DNA of 23,605 nt, taken from assembly GCA_050743385.1 (NCBI GenBank), contig JBOGFJ010000118.1, positions 1-23,605 of the forward strand. The letters run 5' to 3'. The number at the start of each line of letters is the position of its first letter. Position 1 is the stretch's first letter. The notes beneath the pieces were generated by a model. That model had not been told where the DNA came from. It did not search any database and saw only the letters and a list, made by a program, of their open reading frames with translations. Below are positions 12,547 to 19,683 of this stretch, in pieces. The DNA is from JACDBD01 sp050743385. Lineage in GTDB: Bacteria > Actinomycetota > Acidimicrobiia > IMCC26256 > JACDBD01. The translations under genes and the position numbers were made by a program.

Positions 12547-15206
12547 CAGCGGCGCGCCGTCGGGCTTCGCGGGATCTCGCGCCACGCCGCGCCCTGCCAG
12601 GGGTCGGGTTCCCGAGGGAGGCCGAGGACGCGCTCGCCGACGATGTTCTTGTTGACCTCGGTCGTGCCGCCCTCGATGGTGTTGGCGCGGCTGCGCAGCA
12701 TGCCCGCGACCTCGTAGGGCAGCGACGCCGCGTACTCGCGCTCCGCGCTCTGCCAGGCCACCGCGTGCATCCCGAGCACGCGGACGGCCAGCACCTGGAC
12801 GCGCTGGTTGAGGTCACCCTGGTGCACCTTGCCGATCGAGCTCTCTGGCCCCGGGGCGCGTCCGGCCGTGACCTGCGCGCGTACCCGCTCGTTGGTCCAC
12901 GCGCGGATCCGCTCCTCGCTGTAGAGACGCATCAGCTCCTGGCGCACAACGGTGTCGCCGACCGCGTGCGCGCGGGCCAGCTCCAGCAGGTGGTGAACGC
13001 CCGAGCCGCCGATGCGGTCGACCCCGCCCGACCCCTCGCCCGAGACCATCTGGCGTTCACCCGACAGCGTCGCGCCGGCGACGCGCCATCCGTCGCCGAC
13101 CTCGCCGACGCGCTGACCGTCGGGCACCCGAGCGCCGTCGAGGAACACCTCGTTGAAGTCGACCTCGCCGCCCAGGTGTCGCAGCGGCCGCACCTCGACA
13201 CCCGGCTGATGCAGGTCGAGCAGGAAGTACGTGATGCCCTTGCGCTTGGGTGCCGTGGGGTCGGTGCGAGCGAGGAGCACGCCGAAGTCGGCGAGGTGCG
13301 CCCAGGTCGTCCACACCTTCTGGCCCGTCACCACCCACTCGTCGCCGTCGCGCTCGGCGCCGGCGGCGAGCGACGCGAGGTCGGAACCGGCGCCGGGCTC
13401 GCTGAAGAGCTGGCACCACAGCTCTTCGTTCCGCACGATCGGCGGGAGGAAGCGCCGCCGCTGCTGCTCGGTGCCGTACGCGAAGAGTGCCGGGGCGGCG
13501 AGGTTGAGGCCGAGCGGGTTCAGACGACCGAGGTTGAACGGCGCCAGCTCCCTCTCCACCAGGCGGGCGACGGTGGCATCGAGATCGAGGCCGCCGTACT
13601 CGGCCGGCCAGGTCGGCACCACGAGCCCCGAGCGCCCGAACACCGGGTACCACGCCTCGTACTCCGCCCGGGAGCGCACCGCGCGGATCGCCGACCGGCC
13701 CCCGCGACGCCCTGCCTCGCGCCACGCGAGCGGGACGTGCTCCTCGACCCAGGCGCGCACGGCGGCGACGGCGGCTTCCGGAGCTGTCTCGCGATCGATC
13801 GGGAGCCTCCCGTCGTGCTCGAGCGGGGCGACCAGTCGGCGGCGCAACACCTTGCCGACCTCACTGCGTGGCAGCGCGTCGACGCGATGGAACGCGACCG
13901 GGATCTTGTAGGGCACGAGATGGTCGCGGCACAGCGCGGCGAGCGCGTCGGGCTCGGCGTCCCCGACCACGAACGCGACCGGCACCTCACCCAGTCGGTC
14001 ATCGGGCACACCCACGACCGCGGCCTCCTCGACCGCGGGGGAGAGGAGCAACACCTCCTCTACCTGCGCGGGAAAGACCTTGTTGCCGCCGCGGTTGACG
14101 ACCTCGCCTACCCGGCCCTCGATCCACACGAAGCCGTCGTCGTCGATCCGGGCCAGGTCGCCGGTGCGGACGAACCCGTCGGCGTCGAGGCGATCCCGGA
14201 GACCGCCGCCACCGATGTAGCCGGCCGCCATGCGCGGTGGCCGGACCGCGAGCTCGCCGACTTCGTCGTCGCCGATGAGCTTGACGGCCACGCCGGGATG
14301 GGGCCGGCCGGCGGCGCCGACCTTGTCGGGATGGTCGCGGGCGTCGGCGGCGGTCCAGCCGATGACCTCCCCGATCTCGGCCTGGCCGTAGCCGTTCAGG
14401 ACGGTCACGCCGAAACGGTCGACGAACCGCCGCGCCGCGATCGGCGACAGCGGCGCGGTGATGCTGCGCACGTATCGGAGCGGGCGCAGGTCGTCGATCG
14501 AGGGGTCGTCGTTGAGCATCGTGATCGCCGCGGGAGGCAGCACGGTCGAGCGGATCTCGAAGCGCCGCACCAGGTCGGCGAACGCCGCCGTCTCGAAGTG
14601 CTCCATGACCACGACGGGCGCCCCCGCCCGCAAGCCGAACAGGAGGTTGTAGATCCCGGCATTGAGTGCGAGCGACACCGGGATCAGGTTCGGCGTCGGG
14701 GCCCGCGCCGGGTCGCGCCGCTGCGCCCGCAGTGGCTCGAGCACCCGGTCGAGCAGCTCGAGGTACGCCGTATGGGTGTGCAGGATCGCCTTGGGCTCGC
14801 CCGTCGTTCCGGAGGTCCACTGCACGAAGGCGGCGTCGGCGTCGTACTCGGCGCCGTCGTCGAGGCGGCGCACGTCGCCGGGCCGCACGAGTGCGGCGGC
14901 GCCGACCGTACGCAGCGCCCGGTCGACCTCGGCGTCGGGCGCGCGCCAGTTGACCGGCACGAAGACCGCGTCCGCGAGCCAGATGCCGAACATCGTCGTG
15001 ATCATGTCGACGCCGCTCGGGAACTGGAGCGCGACCGCCTGTCCGGCGCGGACGCCTCGGCTGCGCAACTGATCCGCGTTCGCGGCGGCGTCGAGGCGCG
15101 CGTCGCCGGCGGTCATCGAGCGGTCGCGGGCGTGGAGCAGCGGCTCGTCGTCGCGGAACGGGTGCGCGACCAGCAGGTCGGCCAGACTGAGGGCTCCGCT
15201 CGCCAT
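12546..15206 (-). CDS. Fusion: acyl-CoA synthetase (AMP-binding) plus acyl-CoA dehydrogenase
   Basis: A single 886-residue frame. Residues about 8-460 form an ANL-family acyl-CoA synthetase: P-loop WTSGTTGEPKA (130-140), A5 motif NGYGQAEIGE (271-280), A7 RTGDLARIDDDGF (347-359), the hinge region GRVGEVVNRGGNKVFP (364-379) and catalytic Lys452 in SEVGKVLRR. Residues about 476-872 form an acyl-CoA dehydrogenase: FSEPGAGSDL (601-610), VVTGQKVWTTWAHLADFG (625-642), GKVHQ, and RANTIEGGTTEVNKNIVGER (840-859). A short linker of about 15 residues joins them. The product would activate a carboxylic acid with ATP and CoA, then desaturate the acyl-CoA using FAD. At the MCAD Glu376 position the sequence reads Gly (E-G-G-T), so the catalytic base must lie elsewhere. 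ATG 15206 is 8 nt after a TATACA -10-like box with no ribosome-binding site, suggesting a leaderless transcript. Confidence 0.93.
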   Translation of the reverse strand: MASGALSLADLLVAHPFRDDEPLLHARDRSMTAGDARLDAAANADQLRSRGVRAGQAVALQFPSGVDMITTMFGIWLADAVFVPVNWRAPDAEVDRALRTVGAAALVRPGDVRRLDDGAEYDADAAFVQWTSGTTGEPKAILHTHTAYLELLDRVLEPLRAQRRDPARAPTPNLIPVSLALNAGIYNLLFGLRAGAPVVVMEHFETAAFADLVRRFEIRSTVLPPAAITMLNDDPSIDDLRPLRYVRSITAPLSPIAARRFVDRFGVTVLNGYGQAEIGEVIGWTAADARDHPDKVGAAGRPHPGVAVKLIGDDEVGELAVRPPRMAAGYIGGGGLRDRLDADGFVRTGDLARIDDDGFVWIEGRVGEVVNRGGNKVFPAQVEEVLLLSPAVEEAAVVGVPDDRLGEVPVAFVVGDAEPDALAALCRDHLVPYKIPVAFHRVDALPRSEVGKVLRRRLVAPLEHDGRLPIDRETAPEAAVAAVRAWVEEHVPLAWREAGRRGGRSAIRAVRSRAEYEAWYPVFGRSGLVVPTWPAEYGGLDLDATVARLVERELAPFNLGRLNPLGLNLAAPALFAYGTEQQRRRFLPPIVRNEELWCQLFSEPGAGSDLASLAAGAERDGDEWVVTGQKVWTTWAHLADFGVLLARTDPTAPKRKGITYFLLDLHQPGVEVRPLRHLGGEVDFNEVFLDGARVPDGQRVGEVGDGWRVAGATLSGERQMVSGEGSGGVDRIGGSGVHHLLELARAHAVGDTVVRQELMRLYSEERIRAWTNERVRAQVTAGRAPGPESSIGKVHQGDLNQRVQVLAVRVLGMHAVAWQSAEREYAASLPYEVAGMLRSRANTIEGGTTEVNKNIVGERVLGLPREPDPWQGAAWREIPRSPTARR

Positions 15207-15209
15207 ACG

Positions 15210-15238
15210 TAGTCTGTATACCGCGCCGTGGGGGAAGG
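15210..15238. promoter_or_regulatory. Divergent promoter region between the fusion and the dehydratase
   Basis: The gap is only 38 bp. On the plus strand TAGTCT (15210-15215) resembles a TANNNT -10, followed by GGGGGAAGG (15230-15238), a ribosome-binding site 6 nt before GTG 15245. On the minus strand TATACA (15220-15215) lies 8 nt before ATG 15206. The two -10-like hexamers abut, so only one direction could be bound at a time. ATAC...GTAT half-sites flank the centre and could be an operator. Confidence 0.45.
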
Positions 15239-15244
15239 CGACTG

Positions 15245-16516
15245 GTGGCAGAGGGAACCGCGATCACCGACGACGGCATCGTCCGCCTCCGCGCGCGCAT
15301 CGGGGTTCCCCAGCCCCATCCCCAGCCGCCGCGCTACCGCTGCCCGAACGAGGATGCGTTCCGACAGGTTGCGGAGGCCTACGGCGACGACAACCCGTTG
15401 TGGTGCGATCCCGAGTACGCGGCGTCGACGATCTGGGGTGGGCCCATCGCGCCGCCGCCGCTCGTGGGCGGCGACACGCTCGTGGGTGAGAACGAGGTCA
15501 CCGAGCCCACCGGCGCCACACGCGAGCTCTTGCGGGGCGACCCGATTCGCGGCGCCCACGCCTTCTACTCGGGCAGCTTCCGAGAGTGGTGGGCCCCGCT
15601 CCGGCCCGGCATGCGGGTGAGCCGACGGAACGCGCTCGTGGGCGTCTTCGACAAGGGCAGCGAGTTCGCGGAGCGGGCCGTACACGAGTGGACGGGCGAG
15701 GTGTTCGCGGCGCGGGAGCCGACGCCTTCGGTGCTGTCGGCGCAGTACCGGCTGATGATCCGTACCGAGCGAACGAACGCCGAGGAGCGCGGCAAGTACG
15801 ACGACACCACGATCGAGCCGTACACGGGCGAGCAGCTCGCCGAGATCGACGACGCCTACGCGCGCGAGCCCGAGCGACGGCGGGGCGCGCAACCACGTTG
15901 GTGGGACGACGTCGAGGAGGGCGACGAGATCGATCCGCTCGTCAAGGGACCATTGCGCGTCACCGACATGGTCTGCTGGCACGCCGGTATGGGCATGGGC
16001 CTCTACGGCGTGAAGGCATTGCGCCTCGGCTACCAGCAGCGGAAGCGCGTGCCGCGTTTCTTCCGTCCCGACGACCTCAACGTGCCCGACGTTCAGCAGC
16101 GCGTGCACTGGGATCCCGAATGGGCGCGCCGTGCCGGGAACCCTGCCGTCTACGACTACGGGCGCATGCGCGAGACGTGGCTCGTGCACCTCTGCACCGA
16201 CTGGATGGGCGACGATGCCTGGCTCTGGAAGCTCGACTGCCAGTTCCGGCGGTTCAACTACGTGGGCGACACCCACTGGATGCGGGGGCGGGTCGTGCGC
16301 AAGCTCCTGGTCGAAGGCACTCGTCCCGCGGTCGAGCTCGAGCTGCGGGGTGAGAACCAGCGGGGCGAGCTGACCACACCGGGCCACGCGACGGTCCTGC
16401 TCCCCAGCCGCGAGCACGGCGCGGTGCGGTTACCGCCGCCGCCCGGCGGCGCGACGACATGCGAGGATGCGCTCGACGCGCTCGTCGAGCGCTTCGCATC
16501 CGAGGAGCAGCCGTGA
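15245..16516 (+). CDS. Double-hotdog MaoC-like / FAS1-like dehydratase
   Basis: The 423-residue protein has two hotdog folds. The N-terminal half (about 30-180) carries YGDDNPLWCDPEYA (46-59) followed by GGPIAPPP, the signature of the MaoC-dehydratase N-terminal / FAS1-like dehydratase domain. The C-terminal half (about 215-400) carries WWDDVEEGDEI, a VTDMVCWHAGMGMG helix and VGDTHWMRGRVV, typical of the second hotdog. Such proteins hydrate enoyl-CoA or dehydrate 3-hydroxyacyl-CoA, often for bulky substrates such as steroid side chains or terpenoids. GTG 15245 is supported by GGGGGAAGG upstream. It is divergent from the synthetase-dehydrogenase fusion, whose enoyl-CoA product it could hydrate. 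Its TGA overlaps the GTG of the next gene. Confidence 0.9.
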   Translation: MAEGTAITDDGIVRLRARIGVPQPHPQPPRYRCPNEDAFRQVAEAYGDDNPLWCDPEYAASTIWGGPIAPPPLVGGDTLVGENEVTEPTGATRELLRGDPIRGAHAFYSGSFREWWAPLRPGMRVSRRNALVGVFDKGSEFAERAVHEWTGEVFAAREPTPSVLSAQYRLMIRTERTNAEERGKYDDTTIEPYTGEQLAEIDDAYAREPERRRGAQPRWWDDVEEGDEIDPLVKGPLRVTDMVCWHAGMGMGLYGVKALRLGYQQRKRVPRFFRPDDLNVPDVQQRVHWDPEWARRAGNPAVYDYGRMRETWLVHLCTDWMGDDAWLWKLDCQFRRFNYVGDTHWMRGRVVRKLLVEGTRPAVELELRGENQRGELTTPGHATVLLPSREHGAVRLPPPPGGATTCEDALDALVERFASEEQP

Positions 16517-17322
16517 AGTCGTATCCCGAGGCGCCGGAGGGGCTCGTCGTCGAGCGCGCCGGCGCGGTGCTCCGCCTGCGACTCGACCGACCCGAGCGCC
16601 GCAACGCCGTCACCGACGACATGGTCCTGGCGTTGATCGAGACCATCGAAACGGCCGGGAGTGACGAATCGGTGCGAGTGCTCGAGCTGTCGGGCACGGG
16701 CGAGCACTTCTGCTCCGGCTTCGACCTCGGCCTCCGCGGCGGCGGCGACGCCAAACCGCGCGCCGGCGCGACGCAACGGCAGATGCGCGGGCACGTGAAT
16801 CGGCTGATCCCGACGATGCTCGAGACCCAGACCCCCATCGTGGCGGTTGCGACGGGCTGGGTGGTCGGGCTCGGCCTGCACCTCGTGCTCGCATCCGACT
16901 TCGCGGTCGTCGCCGACGACGCCCGCCTGCGGGCGCCGTTCGCGACCATGGGCTTCACCCCCGACTCCGGCGGCTCGTGGCTGATCCCCCGGCTCGCCGG
17001 CGTGGCGCGAGCGAAGGAGATGCTGATGCTCGGGCGCGAGCTCAGCGGTGCGCAGGCCGCGGAGTGGGGGCTCGTGCACCGGGCGGCTCCGGCCGGCGAG
17101 GTGCCGACGGTAGGAGCCGGGCTGGTCGACGAGCTGGCGTCGGCGGCGACTGTCGCCGTCGGCCTGTCGAAGCTGCTGATCCTCCGGGGTCTCACCGTCG
17201 ACCTGGAGCGTCACGTCGCCGACGAGGCGCTCGCGATCGAGGTCGCGAGCCGCTCCGACGACTTCCACGAGTACGCGCAAGCGCGTCGAGAGAAGCGGGA
17301 TCCCCAGTTCCGTGGGCGTTGA
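16513..17322 (+). CDS. PaaG-like enoyl-CoA hydratase/isomerase
   Basis: The 269-residue crotonase has GEHFCSGFDLGL (64-74) and ATGWVVGLGLHLVLASDF (113-130) as oxyanion segments. The stretch GFTPDSGGSWLIPRLAGVAR (147-166) is the PaaG-like form, in which Asp151 in the P-D-x-G-G motif is the active-site acid of ring-epoxide/oxepin isomerases and Delta3-Delta2 isomerases. It lacks the first Glu of classical hydratase. It may therefore move a double bond rather than hydrate. GTG 16513 overlaps the stop of the dehydratase gene (GTGA), so the two are coupled. A large hairpin starts 14 nt after its stop. Confidence 0.92.
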   Translation: MKSYPEAPEGLVVERAGAVLRLRLDRPERRNAVTDDMVLALIETIETAGSDESVRVLELSGTGEHFCSGFDLGLRGGGDAKPRAGATQRQMRGHVNRLIPTMLETQTPIVAVATGWVVGLGLHLVLASDFAVVADDARLRAPFATMGFTPDSGGSWLIPRLAGVARAKEMLMLGRELSGAQAAEWGLVHRAAPAGEVPTVGAGLVDELASAATVAVGLSKLLILRGLTVDLERHVADEALAIEVASRSDDFHEYAQARREKRDPQFRGR

Positions 17323-17336
17323 GAACCGAACGCTGC

Positions 17337-17383
17337 TTTTGGCGTCAACAAGCGGCGCGACGCGCCGGTTACTGACGCCAAAA
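17337..17383. repeat. 47-nt nested inverted repeat between two catabolic genes
   Basis: The outer arms TTTTGGCGTCA (17337-17347) and TGACGCCAAAA (17373-17383) are perfect 11-bp complements. Inside lies CGGCGCG-A-CGCGCCG, a second perfect inverted repeat, with AAC/GTT pairing between. The right side has GTTAC where the left has AAC, a small asymmetry. There is no T-tract after the 3' arm on either strand, so it is not a canonical Rho-independent terminator. It lies between the PaaG-like gene and the ribosome-binding site (GGGAGG, 17393-17398) of the next gene, so it would sit in or just before that gene's leader. Confidence 0.9.
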
Positions 17384-17403
17384 CACCCTTCTGGGAGGTG
17401 ACG

Positions 17404-18372
17404 GTGCTGCAGACCGCGTTTACTGAACTGGTCGGGTGCGAGGTCCCCGTCCAGCTCGCGCCGATGGGCAGCATCTGCACGCCGGCGCTGATGGCCGCAG
17501 TCAACGACGCCGGCGGGATGGCGATGACCGGGATGCCGATGGCCCCGGCGGCCGTGGTGGCGGAAGCGCTCGACGGGCTCGGCGAGCAGGTTACGGGCCC
17601 GTTCGGCTTCAACGTGCTGATCCCGTTCGTCGATGTCGAGGTCGTCGACGCCGCCGCCGCGAGGTGTCGTGTCGTCGACTTCTACCACGGCGCCGTCGAC
17701 AAGTCGCTCGTCGATCGCGTGCACGCCGCAGGCGCCCTGGCGGGCTGGCAGCTCGGCTCTGTCGACGATGCGCGCGCCGCCGCCGACGCCGGCTGCGACC
17801 TTCTCGTGGTCCGCGGCACCGAGGGAGGCGGGCGCATGCACGGTGCCGAGAGTCTGTGGCCCCTGCTCATGGCGGTGCTCGACGCGGTCGAGGTCCCCGT
17901 CGTGGCCGCCGGCGGCATCGCCGACGGTCGTGGTCTCGCCGCCGCGCTCGCAGCGGGCGCGGCCGGCATCCGCATGGGGACGCGCTTCGTGGCGACGCCC
18001 GAATCCGGCGCACACCCCGCCTACAAGCAGGCGATCGCCCGGGAGACCGGCACGGTCCTGACCGACGAGTTCCGCGTCGAGTGGCCCGACGCGATCGTGA
18101 CCTCGCGGGTGTTGCGCTCTGCCGTCGAGCACGCGGCCGAGCTACCCGACGACGCAGTGGTCGCCCGAGTGACGATGGGCCCGATCACGATCGACGTTCC
18201 GAGGTTCGGGGTCGTCCCCCCGACGACGACCGCCGAAGGCGACATCGCGGCAATGGCGCTGTACGCGGGCGAGTCGGCCGCACTCATCGACGCGGTCGAG
18301 CCCGCGGGGGAGATCGTCGCCCGCATCGTCCACCAGGCGGAGGACCGGCTGCGATCGGCGATTCCTCTATAG
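17404..18372 (+). CDS. Nitronate monooxygenase / 2-nitropropane dioxygenase-like flavoprotein
   Basis: About 322 residues of FMN-binding TIM barrel. Recognisable parts are QLAPMGSICTPALMAAV (17-33), the FMN phosphate site AAGGIADGRGLAAALAAGA and RMGTRFVATPESGAHPAYK. In class I enzymes the catalytic His lies in an E-A-G-G-H-x-G loop; here the loop reads TEGGGRMHG (139-147), with Arg144 at that place and His146 two residues later. Activity on nitronates is thus doubtful; related proteins reduce enoyl-CoA (FabK-like) or act in acyl-CoA pathways. GTG 17404 is chosen because GGGAGG (17393-17398) gives 5 nt spacing; GTG 17398 would overlap that site. It is probably part of the plus-strand catabolic arm. 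Confidence 0.9.
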   Translation: MLQTAFTELVGCEVPVQLAPMGSICTPALMAAVNDAGGMAMTGMPMAPAAVVAEALDGLGEQVTGPFGFNVLIPFVDVEVVDAAAARCRVVDFYHGAVDKSLVDRVHAAGALAGWQLGSVDDARAAADAGCDLLVVRGTEGGGRMHGAESLWPLLMAVLDAVEVPVVAAGGIADGRGLAAALAAGAAGIRMGTRFVATPESGAHPAYKQAIARETGTVLTDEFRVEWPDAIVTSRVLRSAVEHAAELPDDAVVARVTMGPITIDVPRFGVVPPTTTAEGDIAAMALYAGESAALIDAVEPAGEIVARIVHQAEDRLRSAIPL

Positions 18373-18421
18373 GAGCTGGCTGCGTGCGGGAGCGGCGAGC
18401 GACGCGAGCGCGACCGGAAGG

Positions 18422-19660
18422 CTAGGAGCTGGTGTCGAACGCCCAGGCCAGCGTGGTGCTGAGCCGCATGAACGCCAGCTCGTCGGGCTCGGGGGCCGGC
18501 GCCGCCGACGCATCGACACCGAGCTCGATGACGAGGCGCCCGTCGGTCACCGCGACCTCGGTCACCTCGGCACGCCGTTCGATCGCGTGCGCCATTGCCT
18601 CGATGCCGGCGCGCTCACCCCGGACGAACAGGCCCAACCAACCGGGGTTGGCCGGGTCGAGCAGACCATCTGCCAGCGGCGTGAGCTCGAGCCGGACGCG
18701 ATCGCCGTCGACGGTCAGCGCGCGCTCGAAGCCCGGCGGCAGGCCGGGATGAAGCAGCAAGACGGCGGCGAGGGCATCGGTGCCGCCGCCGCCGATGTCG
18801 AGGGCGCGCGCCAAGCGCTCGCTGCAGACCCAACCCGCGCCGACCGACTGGCGGCTCAACATGTCGCGCGCGCCGTCTTGGCCGAACCGCTCGGTCAGGG
18901 CGAGCTCCGACGAGCTCGTGAGCAGGTGGCACTGCACCTGGAACTCCCGGGCGACGGCCGCGAGCGCGCCCTGCGAAAGGTCGGCGAGCCGGAACCGCGG
19001 CACGAACGCGCCGCGGTAATCGTGCATTCCGTCCGGGTCTCGGTCGATCGGGAGCTCGTTCGGCACCCGGGCGAGAGGAAGCTCGGCGATCCGGAGCGTG
19101 TGCGTCGCCGGACCGACGGGATCGTTCGCGGGGTCGATCGTGATCGTCCAGTGGCAATGCGGCTCGCGGTCGGCCGGCACCCGCGGCGGACGGTGGATCG
19201 GGCGGATCCGCGCCCGTGGGTTCGTCGCGTACGCCGTGGCGTCGAACGTCGGGTCTTCGATGTGGTGGCACATCCCGACGACCCGGTCCTCGCCGTGCGG
19301 CTCGACGTCCATGAGTGCGCCGCAATGATCGAGCCAGAACGTGCCGTGACGATCGTCGACGACCTCGTAACCGACGTTCATGTACTGGTGCACGAAGCCG
19401 ACGTCGAGCTGGAGCGCCTTCATGATCGCGGCGATGTCGTCACCCTCGATGCCCATGAGGTGCCGCATACGGCGCGTGTACACGGGGCTGGCGCCCATCC
19501 ATTCGTCGATGGCGACGTCGTCGACCATGTCGATGTCGCCGCGGAGGGCGACGGTCGGCATCAACGCCCGGTCGAGGAGGTGCCCGAGCATCATGTACTC
19601 GAGGGTCACGGGCACGAGCTCGGCCCGGGAGAGGCCTTCGAGGGCAGGGGGCGCAGCCAT
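18422..19660 (-). CDS. Conserved hypothetical protein, 412 residues, divergent from amidohydrolase
   Basis: No family is recognised with certainty. The product begins MAAPPALEGLSRAELVPVTL. Conserved-looking segments are YMMLGHLLDRALMP, RRMRHLMGIEGDDIAAIMKA, HQYMNVGYEVVDDRHGTFWL and a Cys/His cluster: HCGALMDVEPHGE followed by MCHHIEDPTFDATAYATNPR. The C-terminal half is Ala/Leu-rich with alternating helices (LADLSQGALAAVAREFQVQC, RLARALDIGGGG). No signal peptide or membrane helix is seen. The Cys-Gly ... Met-Cys-His-His pattern vaguely recalls ATC-hydrolase-like proteins, but this is weak. ATG 19660 is the start that fits the short divergent gap; no ribosome-binding site is present, consistent with a nearly leaderless transcript. 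The divergent arrangement links it to the amidohydrolase. Confidence 0.75.
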   Translation of the reverse strand: MAAPPALEGLSRAELVPVTLEYMMLGHLLDRALMPTVALRGDIDMVDDVAIDEWMGASPVYTRRMRHLMGIEGDDIAAIMKALQLDVGFVHQYMNVGYEVVDDRHGTFWLDHCGALMDVEPHGEDRVVGMCHHIEDPTFDATAYATNPRARIRPIHRPPRVPADREPHCHWTITIDPANDPVGPATHTLRIAELPLARVPNELPIDRDPDGMHDYRGAFVPRFRLADLSQGALAAVAREFQVQCHLLTSSSELALTERFGQDGARDMLSRQSVGAGWVCSERLARALDIGGGGTDALAAVLLLHPGLPPGFERALTVDGDRVRLELTPLADGLLDPANPGWLGLFVRGERAGIEAMAHAIERRAEVTEVAVTDGRLVIELGVDASAAPAPEPDELAFMRLSTTLAWAFDTSS

Positions 19661-19666
19661 CTCGAT

Positions 19667-19683
19667 CGCATAACGTATGCGTC
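19667..19683. promoter_or_regulatory. Palindromic divergent promoter with leaderless starts
   Basis: CGCATA-ACG-TATGCG (19667-19681) is a 6-bp-arm palindrome filling the 23-bp gap between two divergent starts. On the plus strand TAACGT (19671-19676) is a TANNNT -10 exactly 7 nt before GTG 19684, which predicts a leaderless mRNA. On the minus strand TACGTT (19677-19672) is a -10 that would give a leader of about 4 nt before ATG 19660. The palindrome overlaps both boxes and would suit a dimeric repressor. Confidence 0.55.

Noticed and set aside
11852..12817. N-terminal extension of crotonase A frame
   Set aside because: It overlaps crotonase B out of frame and is Arg-rich noise; ATG 11851 fits the family N-terminus and couples with the upstream stop.
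12765..15212. An 815-codon open frame on the plus strand opposite the synthetase-dehydrogenase fusion
   Set aside because: Its translation is low-complexity and Arg/Ala/His/Val-rich with no motif, as expected from the antisense of GC-rich codons; the minus frame has full enzyme motif sets.
18370..18432. 10-bp direct repeat TAGGAGCTGG at both ends of the 18373-18421 gap, with GCGAGCG repeats inside
   Set aside because: Each copy spans a stop codon of a flanking gene, and the inner GAGCG repeats are typical GC-rich noise; too short to call an insertion scar.
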